Below are positions 25,484-34,173 of a DNA stretch of 64,000 bases, in pieces (the stretch's first letter is position 1; each line of letters begins with the position of its first letter). This DNA comes from an uncultured Clostridium sp. (lineage in GTDB: Bacteria > Bacillota > Clostridia > Clostridiales > Clostridiaceae): assembly GCA_903789665.1 (NCBI GenBank), contig CAIFEX010000010.1, forward strand, positions 27,995 to 91,994, in the 5' to 3' direction. The notes under the pieces are model-generated. The model saw nothing but the letters and a program-made list of their open reading frames with translations. It ran no database searches and was not told where the DNA came from. Both the position numbers and the translations under genes were made by a program.

Positions 25484-25996
25484 TCAATTATAAAGCATTT
25501 CCACAACCTTGTGGGATTTTAAACTCTTTTTTACATCAATAATCCTTTGATTGCCTGAACCCTTGAATTTTAATTTACTGTCCTTTTTATCTTCTTCAAA
25601 TTTTCCATCAACCAATACATCTACATTGTTTATCAAGCTCTGCCACTGTTCATTTTGAGTGCTGCCAACAATATATTCAAAAGTATACCCCGTATAACAC
25701 CATATATTCAAACCCAGCCGCTCTATTTTCTCTGCCAGGTAGGCGAACTCACCTGCCTGTTCAAAGGGATCTCCGCCTGAAAATGTTACTCCAGTTATCA
25801 AGGGATTGTTTTTAACCTGCATAATCAATTCATCTGTATCTTCAAGTTCTCCTCCACTAAAATCATGGGTGGAAGGATTAAAGCATCCTCTGCAGTTGTG
25901 CCTGCATCCTTGAGCAAAAAATACCCTCCTCATTCCAGGTCCATTGACTAAACTTTCATAGGCAATACCTGCAAGCCTGATTTTCTTTTTTACCAC
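25484..25996 (-). CDS. nrdG: Anaerobic ribonucleotide reductase activating protein NrdG
   Basis: About 170 residues. The radical SAM motif is CRHNCRGC, preceded by ESLVNGPGMRRVFFAQG and followed by GVTFSGGDPFEQA, all typical of NrdG. It installs the glycyl radical in NrdD using SAM and reduced flavodoxin or ferredoxin. The open frame extends back to 26035 inside nrdD, but GGGAGG lies just ahead of adjacent TTG/GTG codons at 25999/25996; I place the start at GTG 25996 (TTG 25999 is equally possible). It follows nrdD in one operon. Confidence 0.94.
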   Translation of the reverse strand: MVKKKIRLAGIAYESLVNGPGMRRVFFAQGCRHNCRGCFNPSTHDFSGGELEDTDELIMQVKNNPLITGVTFSGGDPFEQAGEFAYLAEKIERLGLNIWCYTGYTFEYIVGSTQNEQWQSLINNVDVLVDGKFEEDKKDSKLKFKGSGNQRIIDVKKSLKSHKVVEMLYN

Positions 25997-26019
25997 CAAG
26001 ATTCGCCTCCCTAGACAAT

Positions 26020-28125
26020 TTAAGAATACACGCATTTACTGTTTCTATTAGATATTCTATCTGCTCTTTCTGCAGACTTTCCCTTTCCAAATCTTTCATC
26101 CAGCGATAAATACCCTGTCACTCTTGATATACCCTGTATATTGCCGCTTCCGCATTTAGGACATATCTTCTCACCGTGCAGGTAAGTACCGCATTCTTTG
26201 CAGTATCTTATATGGAAATTTACCCCTATATAACTTATATTGGTATTGTCATATGCATAGTTTATTATATTTCTCACAATTTCTTCAGAAGGGTAATCGT
26301 CCAGTTCCACATAACTTATATGTCCTCCATTACATAATTTGTGATACGGTGCTTCAATATCAATCTTATCTTTTATCGATATCGGAAACCCGACAGGAAC
26401 ATGGTAGGAATTAGTATAATAATCCTTATCTGTAATCTCCGGAATTTCACCAAATATTTTTTTATCATGAACTATAAATTTGCCACTTAGTCCCTCTGCA
26501 GGAGTAGCATAACAGCTCCAATTCAGGTGTGTTTCTTCTGTAAGTCTATCGGTATAATCCCTTATATGAGAAATTATTTTAATCCCAAGTTTTCTGGAAT
26601 TCTCATCTTCACCGTGATGTTTCCCCGTCAGTGCTACCAGTGTTTCTGCCAGGCCAATAAACCCTATTGCCCATGTACCCTGCTTTAATATAGGTTCTAT
26701 GGAATCACCGTCTTTTAAATTTTCAGATCCCTTCATAAGTTTCTGTCCTGCAACAAAGGGCAGATCCCTTACTTTCAATCTCTTTAAAACGCCATATCTA
26801 TGCATGAGAGCTTCTTTGCAAAGTTCCAGCCTCTTATCCAGGATCCTAAAAAATTTACTCACATTTCTCTTCGAAATAATACCAATACGCGGCAAATTTA
26901 TAGTAACCGGAGCTATGTTTCCCCTTCCCTCGGGGCCCGGATCTCCATTTACATTGGAGCAAACATAAGTTCTGCATCCCATAGTAGCAGGTAAAATCCC
27001 CTTGTCATAATACAACTTGTTAAAATCCGCATCTAAATTCATAAAAGTTGGGTTCATTCTCCTTGAAGCCACCCTACACGCTATTTTGAAAAGATAATAA
27101 TAGGGATCTCCCTCATTTTTATTTACACCTTTTTTAACTCTGAATATTATGTTGGGGAATATGGGCTGTTCGCCTTTTCCAAGTCCTTTTTCGTATTCAA
27201 GTAAAAATATTTCACATATCAAAGCTGCATCCTTTGATCTGGGTATACCTATATTTATAGAACTAAAAGGTACCTGAGAACCAGCTCTTGAGTGCATCGT
27301 ATTTAAATTATAAATTATTCCCTGCATTGCCTGTTCAATACTTCTTCTCAACTTTCTATTCAAGATCCCGCTTATCTTGCTCTCTTTCACTCCTACAGAT
27401 TTTAAATTCTCATTTATTTCCTCTCTGGTAGGCTCAACAAAAACAGCCATATCGTTGTCAAAATCCGGATGAGATTGTCCTCCAAACATATCATTTTGAG
27501 ATGATTGCAGAAGTATACAGGAAAGTTCCGCAGCAGATTCTATTCTCTTGGGAGGTCTTATATTCCCATATCCTGTATTGAAACCTTTTAAAAGCATTCT
27601 TCTAGTTGGTATGTGAAGACAATTTACAGTAAGATTATAAGAATCCAGATCATGATAATATATATCTCCATTTTCATGAGCTCTGGCAAGATATTTGGGC
27701 ATAGTAGCCAGATTATGCCATTTATTGGATTCGCTTGCTATTCTCAAAAGCTTTGCACTAAAATTATTGCCGACATTTGCATTATCCCTGTCTGTTTGAA
27801 TTCCTATTTTATCTATGGTCTTCATGAGATCAGACTTTATCTCTCTTATATCATTTCTTTCTTTTCTGTAATTTGAATAAGCTAATCCTATTTTTAAATA
27901 GCCCCTTTTCATAAGCACTTTTTCAACCACATTCTGTATATCTTCTACATCTATCTCTTCCAGATTCAGTTTCTCCAAATGCTGTATGACTTCCTGGGTT
28001 AAATCAATAAACTCACTTTCTTTTAATTCACGGCCTATTTCTTCAGAAGCACTTTTTATAGCATTAGTGATCTTAACAGAGTCAAAATCAACCTTTCTTC
28101 CATCTCTTTTCACAACATGTAGCAT
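26020..28125 (-). CDS. nrdD: Anaerobic ribonucleoside-triphosphate reductase NrdD
   Basis: 701 residues. The N-terminal ATP-cone (about 1-95, VVKRDGRKVDFD) provides allosteric control. The catalytic barrel follows, with AGSQVPFSSINIG and NLPRIGI. A C-terminal zinc site (CKECGTYLHG, CPKCGSG) and the glycyl radical motif RVTGYLSLDERF end the protein. It makes dNTPs from NTPs without oxygen. The start has AGGAGG and the gene is led by a consensus promoter and an NrdR-box-like palindrome. nrdG follows. Confidence 0.96.
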   Translation of the reverse strand: MLHVVKRDGRKVDFDSVKITNAIKSASEEIGRELKESEFIDLTQEVIQHLEKLNLEEIDVEDIQNVVEKVLMKRGYLKIGLAYSNYRKERNDIREIKSDLMKTIDKIGIQTDRDNANVGNNFSAKLLRIASESNKWHNLATMPKYLARAHENGDIYYHDLDSYNLTVNCLHIPTRRMLLKGFNTGYGNIRPPKRIESAAELSCILLQSSQNDMFGGQSHPDFDNDMAVFVEPTREEINENLKSVGVKESKISGILNRKLRRSIEQAMQGIIYNLNTMHSRAGSQVPFSSINIGIPRSKDAALICEIFLLEYEKGLGKGEQPIFPNIIFRVKKGVNKNEGDPYYYLFKIACRVASRRMNPTFMNLDADFNKLYYDKGILPATMGCRTYVCSNVNGDPGPEGRGNIAPVTINLPRIGIISKRNVSKFFRILDKRLELCKEALMHRYGVLKRLKVRDLPFVAGQKLMKGSENLKDGDSIEPILKQGTWAIGFIGLAETLVALTGKHHGEDENSRKLGIKIISHIRDYTDRLTEETHLNWSCYATPAEGLSGKFIVHDKKIFGEIPEITDKDYYTNSYHVPVGFPISIKDKIDIEAPYHKLCNGGHISYVELDDYPSEEIVRNIINYAYDNTNISYIGVNFHIRYCKECGTYLHGEKICPKCGSGNIQGISRVTGYLSLDERFGKGKSAERADRISNRNSKCVYS

Positions 28126-28141
28126 ATATAATACCTCCTGA

Positions 28142-28157
28142 CCACTATATATTGTGT
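28142..28157. promoter_or_regulatory. NrdR-box-like palindrome upstream of nrdD
   Basis: CCACTATATATTGTGT differs from a perfect ACACTATATATAGTGT NrdR box at two positions. It lies just downstream of the expected transcript start and upstream of the RBS, a position suited to repression of nrdDG by NrdR. Confidence 0.7.
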
Positions 28158-28170
28158 ATCCACTCGATTT

Positions 28171-28199
28171 ATTATACTATAGCATATTTTAAAAATCAA
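28171..28199 (-). promoter_or_regulatory. Promoter of nrdDG
   Basis: On the minus strand TTGATT (28199-28194), 17 bases, TATAAT (28176-28171). The NrdR-like box follows 13 bases after the -10. Confidence 0.75.
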
Positions 28200-28272
28200 T
28201 TTTCAAATTTCAAGAATAAGAATCAAAATAATGATAAAACTAATAAAAGCTTAGTTTTTAGGAGGACTTTAT

Positions 28273-28455
28273 ATGATTGGTAAAATAATAGATTTAAATG
28301 CTGCAGAAGCACTAATAAGTTTCAAAGATGGAGCCACAGCTTACACAAACATTTCCCGGCTACCTCCTAATATAAAAATAGGAGATACAATAAATGTAAA
28401 CCCAAGCCTTCCATTTACGTTAAATGACAAACTTAAAAATACTTTTTTTCTTTAG
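28273..28455 (+). CDS. Small conserved-looking protein, unknown function
   Basis: 60 residues, beginning MIGKIIDLNAAEALISFKDG, with a pattern of short beta strands (GKII..AEALISF..TINV) like a mini OB/barrel fold. No catalytic or metal motif. It has an excellent AGGAGG seven bases before the ATG and is divergent from nrdD, which supports it as a real gene despite its size. I do not recognise a family. Confidence 0.7.
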   Translation: MIGKIIDLNAAEALISFKDGATAYTNISRLPPNIKIGDTINVNPSLPFTLNDKLKNTFFL

Positions 28456-28463
28456 AACATCTT

Positions 28464-28498
28464 AAAAGGAGTGCTGAAAATTATTCCTGCAGCACTCC
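28464..28498. terminator. Shared hairpin between convergent small gene and ferredoxin gene
   Basis: GGAGTGCTG and CAGCACTCC form a 9-bp stem with a 13-base loop, between two convergent stops. On the minus strand it is followed by TTTT, so it serves the ferredoxin gene best and may also stop the plus-strand gene. Confidence 0.7.
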
Positions 28499-28532
28499 CT
28501 ACCAGATTCAACATTTAATTATAATTCACTCT

Positions 28533-28721
28533 TTATTCCACAGTTATAGCAGAAACCGGACAATTTTCCTCTGCCTCTTTTGCTGAATCCTGAACTTCTT
28601 CTGGTACTTCACCGGTAATTGCAACTGCCTTCCCATCATCATCCATTTTAAATACTTCAGGACATGTACTTGGACATAATCCACATCCTACACATACATC
28701 TTTATCAACTACTGCTTTCAT
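28533..28721 (-). CDS. Monocluster [4Fe-4S] ferredoxin
   Basis: 62 residues. Cluster ligands appear as CVGCGLC (Cys10, 13, 16) plus a distant Cys in ENCPVSAI. An extra Cys20 (STCPEVF) has no partner set for a second cluster. This is the Thermotoga/Pyrococcus-like single-cluster type rather than the usual clostridial 2[4Fe-4S] form. The acidic composition fits an electron carrier. A hairpin covers part of its ribosome binding site. Located between mrp and a terminator, it may form a unit with the Mrp Fe-S carrier gene upstream. Confidence 0.92.
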   Translation of the reverse strand: MKAVVDKDVCVGCGLCPSTCPEVFKMDDDGKAVAITGEVPEEVQDSAKEAEENCPVSAITVE

Positions 28722-28727
28722 AATATA

Positions 28728-28745
28728 CTCCTGTTAAATAACAGG
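28728..28745 (-). promoter_or_regulatory. Hairpin overlapping the ferredoxin ribosome binding site
   Basis: CCTGTT and AACAGG form a short perfect stem (28730-28745). Its 3' arm includes part of the AGGAG at 28732-28728 that leads the ferredoxin ATG. A second GAGGTGA lies further upstream. It could limit translation, but the stem is short. Confidence 0.35.
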
Positions 28746-28832
28746 ATGTTCACCTCTTTTTTATAATTTAATAATAAAATATTTTCACTAGTATTGTTCC
28801 CACAAAATCAATTTATTATATCTGCCTTCAAA

Positions 28833-29681
28833 TCATTTCAACAAAGTTATAAAATTATTCAATAGATCATCATAATCAGGCAAGCTTTTTATGTAACTTT
28901 CCGCCCTTCCACTTTCCATGCTCTCCACCAGTCCAGAATTTACAGGCATTTCCCCCAATAGTTTTAAGCCAAGATATCGAGCCTGTTCCTCTGCAGATTT
29001 TTTGCTAAACAGCTTTATCTTTTTTCCACAGCTGCTGCACCTAATATAAGACATATTTTCCACTACACCTATGATATCTACGCCAATTTTTTCGGCCATT
29101 ATAACTACTTTTTTTACTATCATCGATACCATATCCTGAGGAGTAGATACTATAACTATTCCCTGCAGTGGAAATTCCTGCATTATAGTAAGAGCTACAT
29201 CTCCTGTTCCAGGCGGCATATCTACAAGGAGATAGTCTAAATCTCCCCAATCGGTATCAGAATACATTTGTTTTAGTACGCCTACTATCATAGGTCCTCT
29301 CCAGATAACAGGCTGTTCTTCCCTTTCTGTCAAAAGATTTAAGGATATAACTTTTATTCCCATAGAAGTTTCTACAGGTAAAAATTTTACCTGCTGCTCC
29401 CCATCAATTGGAACTATATCTGCCCTTTCATCATTTATTCCAAAAAATCTCGGCATGGATGGTCCTGTTATATCACCGTCAAGTACTCCCACTTTATAAC
29501 CTGCACTTCTCAATTTTACAGCCAGTATACCTGTAACTGTTGATTTTCCCACTCCTCCTTTTCCACTCATAACACTTATTATATGTTTTATTTTGCCATA
29601 TTTCGGTAATAAAAAATTACATTCACCTTGATCTTTACTTCTGCATGCCGTCTTAATTGAACAATTATCACAATTACTCAT
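28833..29681 (-). CDS. Mrp/NBP35-family Fe-S cluster carrier ATPase
   Basis: 282 residues. The deviant Walker A is SGKGGVGKST (~40), with the family sequence LDGDITGPSMPRF, Walker B-like LLVDMPPGTGD and a C-terminal CSSCGKK pair that bridges a [4Fe-4S] cluster in the dimer. The N-terminus has an additional cysteine group (CDNCSIKTAC), like the NBP35 branch. It delivers Fe-S clusters to apoproteins in the cytoplasm. RBS AAGGAGG. Followed by the ferredoxin gene. Confidence 0.93.
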   Translation of the reverse strand: MSNCDNCSIKTACRSKDQGECNFLLPKYGKIKHIISVMSGKGGVGKSTVTGILAVKLRSAGYKVGVLDGDITGPSMPRFFGINDERADIVPIDGEQQVKFLPVETSMGIKVISLNLLTEREEQPVIWRGPMIVGVLKQMYSDTDWGDLDYLLVDMPPGTGDVALTIMQEFPLQGIVIVSTPQDMVSMIVKKVVIMAEKIGVDIIGVVENMSYIRCSSCGKKIKLFSKKSAEEQARYLGLKLLGEMPVNSGLVESMESGRAESYIKSLPDYDDLLNNFITLLK

Positions 29682-29763
29682 TTTTCCCCTCCTTAATTAT
29701 AGAAACAAATTGCCCTCAACCATCTCTTTCACAATAGCACTATTATTAAAACAAAAAAGCTTT

Positions 29764-30609
29764 TTAAAAACTCCCGGGTTTATTTTTATAAACTTCTATA
29801 TCCCATCCAGCACCATTATAATTGTCATATGCATAATATATTTTTTCACTTTTATCTTTCCTATTCCAGAATGTAATAGTCGCTTTATACAGTGTAGACT
29901 TATATCCCTCAGTTTTTATAGTAACCCACACATCGTATTTATCCTTGTCATTGTTTCCAATGCCGGCGTTTTTATACTTATCGTTTAAATCCGACTTAAA
30001 TTCCTCTACTTCCGTAGACAATATAAATCTAGCTCCATCTATATCGTCTTTAAAATTTATTCCTATCTTTTCATTTTTATTTTTACCTTGAAAATACTCA
30101 TCTAAAGCCTTCATAATCGATCCATAATAAACTTGCTTGAAATTATTTGGCGGCATTCTTATGTTCCAGAAATTGTTAATTATATCACTATCTATTCTCT
30201 TAGATATGATATATATTTGATTATTACTATAGAGGTTCCCCCCATCTTTTTTATCAAGACCGGCTACATATTTAAATCTATGTACCTTATTATTTCCCTC
30301 ATATATTTCAAAAACATAGTCTGGCTGCAGTGAAGATTTTTTCGATACTTTCTTGCCTGAAGACAATATATCATATAGATCTTTAATCGCATTTTGATCA
30401 GTAACCACAAATTTGAATCCCTGATCTCTCATATTCTGAATAACTATTTTATCAACTCTCTCTTCCCTTATGTATTCAAAATCTGAATTCTTCAAGCCGG
30501 TTTTAACCTTAAGTCTATCCAATTCATCACATCCAGCAGACAAAACAGCCACCGTTAAAATAATCAATACTAAAAATACACTTAATCCCCTTCTAGTGTT
30601 ATGCTGCAA
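29764..30609 (-). CDS. Putative lipoprotein, YhfM-like
   Basis: About 281 residues. A basic N-terminus, a hydrophobic stretch and lipobox LSAGC predict a lipid-anchored extracellular protein. The mature part has a ~90-residue segment (VDKIVIQNM...DLYDILSSGK) like the YhfM lipoprotein domain, then a second domain ending in mixed-charge repeats (KYKNAGIGNNDKDKYD). No catalytic motif. The open frame starts at 30624, but AGGTGAG fits a TTG at 30609. It belongs to a run of three poorly known genes. Confidence 0.75.
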   Translation of the reverse strand: MQHNTRRGLSVFLVLIILTVAVLSAGCDELDRLKVKTGLKNSDFEYIREERVDKIVIQNMRDQGFKFVVTDQNAIKDLYDILSSGKKVSKKSSLQPDYVFEIYEGNNKVHRFKYVAGLDKKDGGNLYSNNQIYIISKRIDSDIINNFWNIRMPPNNFKQVYYGSIMKALDEYFQGKNKNEKIGINFKDDIDGARFILSTEVEEFKSDLNDKYKNAGIGNNDKDKYDVWVTIKTEGYKSTLYKATITFWNRKDKSEKIYYAYDNYNGAGWDIEVYKNKPGSF

Positions 30610-30720
30610 TTTACTCACCTGCAATTAAAAAATATTATCAATTTTATAGCAGGTAAACATTAAGGACTTACCTGCTTTCTACTGTAAAAAAATCTATGAA
30701 CATTATAACATATTTGCGAC

Positions 30721-30759
30721 AAAAAAATCCCCTTTCATGCAATTAAACCTGAAAGGGAT
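30721..30759 (-). terminator. Terminator downstream of the membrane-anchored hypothetical gene
   Basis: On the minus strand TCCCTTTCA...TGAAAGGGGA, then seven Ts (30727-30721), 20 bases past the stop at 30776. It separates this gene from the YhfM-like lipoprotein gene. Confidence 0.88.
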
Positions 30760-30775
30760 ACAACAGATATCCTTA

Positions 30776-31366
30776 TTATTTATATTCTAAATTTTTCACA
30801 ATAGTTTCAAACACAGTGGGCATGTTTTCTTTAAAATCCATATCTTTTACAAAAAAAGAGAATCTGCAAAATTGCTTTCCCTCTGCTATAAAATACTCCA
30901 TACATCTATAACTGTCTCCATTCTCCTTAACAATAGTATATTTAACCAGATAACCATCTTTGCCATTTACATCGACGTCACCTATATTGTAACTTTCATA
31001 TAAATTCTGTTTTTCAGATACAATTTTACTATTTTGTAGAAACAATTTTAAATTCCCCTGTAGATTCCACACTTGAACAAAGCCGTGTATTTTACCATCA
31101 GTGCTTTTGAAATCACTGTGGTATATTATTTCATCTCCTGACATATCCTGTACTTTACAATTCCAATTGGAAGGTAATTTATATCTCAATTTATCATTCA
31201 GCCCGCTATATTGAGTCAGTGATTTTATATCGTTTTGCATCAAAGCTGTATGTTTCAACTTCGTATCAAAATTCTTCTCAACTCCAAAGAGAATCACCAT
31301 AAGTCCTACTACAATTATTATAACTCCAAGTTTTCTTCTGTCCACAGATACTATTTTCATAAACAT
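30776..31366 (-). CDS. Membrane-anchored protein of unknown function
   Basis: 196 residues: a short cytoplasmic N-terminus, one membrane segment (LGVIIIVVGLMVILFGV) and an outside domain. The outside part (LPSNWNCKV, GFVQVWNLQGNLKLFL, DVNGKDGYLVKYTI) resembles the small PsbP-like folds seen in clostridial lipoproteins, but I cannot assign a family. It starts 12 bases after the 412-residue gene upstream, so the two form an operon. AGGA lies 5 bases before the ATG. Confidence 0.7.
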   Translation of the reverse strand: MFMKIVSVDRRKLGVIIIVVGLMVILFGVEKNFDTKLKHTALMQNDIKSLTQYSGLNDKLRYKLPSNWNCKVQDMSGDEIIYHSDFKSTDGKIHGFVQVWNLQGNLKLFLQNSKIVSEKQNLYESYNIGDVDVNGKDGYLVKYTIVKENGDSYRCMEYFIAEGKQFCRFSFFVKDMDFKENMPTVFETIVKNLEYK

Positions 31367-31378
31367 AATATCCTGATA

Positions 31379-32617
31379 TTATTTCTTCACAGGTATTACA
31401 ACTGTATTTGTTTTAAAATCATAAAACATCAGCCAATATCCTATTTTGTCTTTATCTCTTAAAGACACCCATGTAACAAACCCAGATTTACCACCATAAG
31501 GCTGATCTCTTTTATCTTTCGTACCTAGAATCCCATATATCAAATATTTTACTCTCCCTTTTTTATCACATTTGTACCCTGACAAATAATGACAGTGTTT
31601 CTTTATATAAGGATAATAGCTCATCATAGGATAATATATTAAGGCATATTTATTGTAATCATTCATATTATACATATCTTCCATGGAATTAACCGGTATC
31701 TTATACCATCTGCACCTTTTCAGTTCATTACATATACTTTTAGTTTCCTTGAATCCATTCATCAAGTTATTAAAAAAATCCCCTTCCGGTCCCTGAGGAT
31801 AATTTCCAGGCTGGCTTATTCCCTTTGCCTTTTTACATTTGTGTCTTTTTAACTCAGCCTCTTTATAGGACTCAGTTACAGAATTATCTACATATATGGG
31901 ACTGTCTCCTTCATTCCCAACTTCCAGATCTTTTTTAATTTTTGATTCCAAAGAATCTTCAGCAGTCCTTTTATTATCTTCTTCCGGAATTTCCCCACTT
32001 TCAGGAATTTTTTTACCTTTGTCTTCTTCATCCACATGATTCTTTTCCATATCTTCTTCATCTTTTTTAACCTTTTCTATACTCTCTTCGTATTTGTCAA
32101 ATATGCTCTTGCTGTCAACCTCGGATGCACCGCCATTATCCAGCTCTTCAACCTTATTGTCTTCTTCTCCTTCCGGACTTTCTTTTCTGTTTTCTATAAT
32201 AGCAAAATCTTTCCATTTCGGTATTTCAGTACTTGCAAACCCGCTCATTACAGATATTATGTTATTATCTAATATTCTGACTATGGCAGCCCCTGACACT
32301 CTATCCATGGATATTCCGCTGCCGGCCACATCATCTATAGGATATTCATAACACACATCTGCTCTTCCATAATCATCTATGTTCATTTCACCTATTTTAA
32401 TTATATTTTTCATATCTCTTTTATTACATATAAGTATCATATAATAGGGTGTTTTTTCTTTTTTTAAATTTTGTACATAATAGGATATTTTGCACTTGTC
32501 ATTTTTCATCTCCAATTTTGCATACCCTGAAGCAATTTTATCAGAAGCCAAAGAGTATCCTTTTTCATCTTCTTGTAATATTATAAAATATCTACTATAA
32601 CTCTTTTTTTGTGCCAA
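31379..32617 (-). CDS. Uncharacterised protein with acidic low-complexity linker
   Basis: About 412 residues. N-terminal domain (~1-150) with strands such as YFIILQEDEKGYSLASDKIASGYAKLE and YYMILICNKRD. A long acidic, Glu/Lys-rich linker follows (~165-270). The C-terminal domain (~280-412) is rich in Tyr, Lys and Cys (HCHYLSGYKCDKKGRVKYLIYGI, GFVTWVSLRDKDKIGYWLMFYD). No signal peptide or membrane segment. I recall no named family; spore coat or envelope roles are possible only by composition. The frame is open from 32719, but GGAGG nine bases before TTG 32617 marks the start. Confidence 0.7.
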   Translation of the reverse strand: MAQKKSYSRYFIILQEDEKGYSLASDKIASGYAKLEMKNDKCKISYYVQNLKKEKTPYYMILICNKRDMKNIIKIGEMNIDDYGRADVCYEYPIDDVAGSGISMDRVSGAAIVRILDNNIISVMSGFASTEIPKWKDFAIIENRKESPEGEEDNKVEELDNGGASEVDSKSIFDKYEESIEKVKKDEEDMEKNHVDEEDKGKKIPESGEIPEEDNKRTAEDSLESKIKKDLEVGNEGDSPIYVDNSVTESYKEAELKRHKCKKAKGISQPGNYPQGPEGDFFNNLMNGFKETKSICNELKRCRWYKIPVNSMEDMYNMNDYNKYALIYYPMMSYYPYIKKHCHYLSGYKCDKKGRVKYLIYGILGTKDKRDQPYGGKSGFVTWVSLRDKDKIGYWLMFYDFKTNTVVIPVKK

Positions 32618-32728
32618 TTTCCTATACCTCCATATATTATATTCATTATAATATATGAAGTAACTTTCAAAAAGTGAACAAATAGTTTTAACTTCTATAC
32701 AAAAATCACATCTTAACATTCATAATTT

Positions 32729-33565
32729 TTAGCATATCTCATATATACAGTCAGATAATCTGCCAAATTCCTGCAGTGATAATGTCTCCCCTCTCCTTTT
32801 AGGGTCAATTCCGGACTCTTTAAAGGCTTCCTCCATATTTTTCGGGGATATATTTAAAACTTTTACAGCATTTCGAAGAGTTTTCCTTCTCATGTTGAAA
32901 GCACATCTAACAACCTTAAAAAATAATTTTTCATCTTTGACCCTAACTCTGGGAATATGTAATTTAATTAATTTTATGACTATTGAATCCACTTTAGGCC
33001 TGGGTATAAACGAAGAAGGTTTCACTTTCCCTATAACCTCGACATCACAGTAATATTGAACAAGTACGGACAATGCACCATATTCCTTACAATTAGGTTT
33101 TGCCGCGATTCTCTCTCCCACTTCTTTTTGTATCATCACAGTAAAAGTTTTAAAATTATAGTGTTTATTCAACAGTTTTGTAATAACAGGTGTTGTAAGA
33201 TAGTATGGTAGATTTGCCACAATTTTTACACTATCTGTACCGTTTGTTATATTGAAAAAATCCACTTTCAGTACATCTTCATGTATTAACTGAAAATTAT
33301 CAAACATCTTTAGTTCTTCTTTCAAAATAGGAATTAAATCATTGTCAATTTCAATGGCAATCACCATTTTTGCAGCTTTTAAAAGTTCCCGTGTCAAAGT
33401 TCCAATTCCCGGGCCTATTTCTATAACCACATCTTTTTTATTTATTTCCGCACCGCTTATTATATCCTGCAGTACTGAGGTATTTGTCAAAAAATTTTGG
33501 CCCAGTGACTTTGAAAATCTAAAACCATATTTCTTCACTATATCCTCTGTAGATAAATTATCCAT
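32729..33565 (-). CDS. ksgA: 16S rRNA (adenine1518-N6/1519-N6)-dimethyltransferase KsgA/RsmA
   Basis: 278 residues. The N-terminus [16 protein letters not shown] motif [10 protein letters not shown], and catalytic [11 protein letters not shown] are the family hallmarks, with the C-terminal helical domain RRKTLRN and SLQEFGRLS. It dimethylates two adenines in helix 45 of 16S rRNA during 30S maturation. It follows rnmV by 11 bases, the same order as in Bacillus subtilis. Confidence 0.97.
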   Translation of the reverse strand: MDNLSTEDIVKKYGFRFSKSLGQNFLTNTSVLQDIISGAEINKKDVVIEIGPGIGTLTRELLKAAKMVIAIEIDNDLIPILKEELKMFDNFQLIHEDVLKVDFFNITNGTDSVKIVANLPYYLTTPVITKLLNKHYNFKTFTVMIQKEVGERIAAKPNCKEYGALSVLVQYYCDVEVIGKVKPSSFIPRPKVDSIVIKLIKLHIPRVRVKDEKLFFKVVRCAFNMRRKTLRNAVKVLNISPKNMEEAFKESGIDPKRRGETLSLQEFGRLSDCIYEIC

Positions 33566-33576
33566 ATTGTCCCACC

Positions 33577-34122
33577 CTACTTATCCCTCTCATTAATTTT
33601 ATCAACAGCCATCTTCAATTCTTCTCTTTTTATTCCGTAATTATTTAACCTAAATAAAAACTGAGAAGTATTGCAATATCCTATACCCAGTTCTTTCCCC
33701 AGCCTATCTCTTTTTTTCTTAGAATTTAACTCTCCTGTAAGTCCCCAAAATATCATATCGTTTATATCAAATTCACTTCTCTTTTTCTTCAACTCACATT
33801 TTGCATTTTTCAAAGCGCTCATTATAGTTTCCGGAAGTGCATTTTCAACCCCTACATTGCCATTTTTTATCCCATCTTCCTGAGATATATATGCATGCTT
33901 TATTCCCCGGACTCTTCTTGAAATAATTTTTCTTATTTTCTCCCCTGCAAAATCTGGATCGGTAAAAACTATAACCCCCTGCCTTTTCTGGGCTTCTCTT
34001 ATCCTATCTATGATCGTTTCATTTATTCCAAATCCACCTACAGCTATGAGTTCTGCATCTACAGCCCTTTTAACCGCTCTTACATCATCCTTTCCTTCAA
34101 CTACTACAACTTCTTTAATCAT
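33577..34122 (-). CDS. rnmV: Ribonuclease M5 (5S rRNA maturation)
   Basis: 181 residues. A TOPRIM domain occupies the N-terminal half: [12 protein letters not shown] carries the catalytic Glu, and [12 protein letters not shown] carries the DxD. The C-terminal region ([29 protein letters not shown]) matches RNase M5. It removes the extra sequences of 5S rRNA precursor bound to ribosomal protein L18. An in-frame codon at 34179 lies inside the yabE 3' end; GAGGAGG before ATG 34122 decides the start. Between yabE and ksgA. Confidence 0.96.
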   Translation of the reverse strand: MIKEVVVVEGKDDVRAVKRAVDAELIAVGGFGINETIIDRIREAQKRQGVIVFTDPDFAGEKIRKIISRRVRGIKHAYISQEDGIKNGNVGVENALPETIMSALKNAKCELKKKRSEFDINDMIFWGLTGELNSKKKRDRLGKELGIGYCNTSQFLFRLNNYGIKREELKMAVDKINERDK

Positions 34123-34150
34123 AAGCTTCCTCCTCTGTATGTTATTCAAA

Positions 34151-34173
34151 GAAAAAAAGGAGCATCTGCTCCT
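34151..34173 (-). terminator. Terminator overlapping the yabE stop codon
   Basis: On the minus strand AGGAGC-AGAT-GCTCCT followed by seven Ts (34157-34151). It begins at the yabE stop and lies before the rnmV RBS, so part of the transcription should stop here. Confidence 0.8.
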
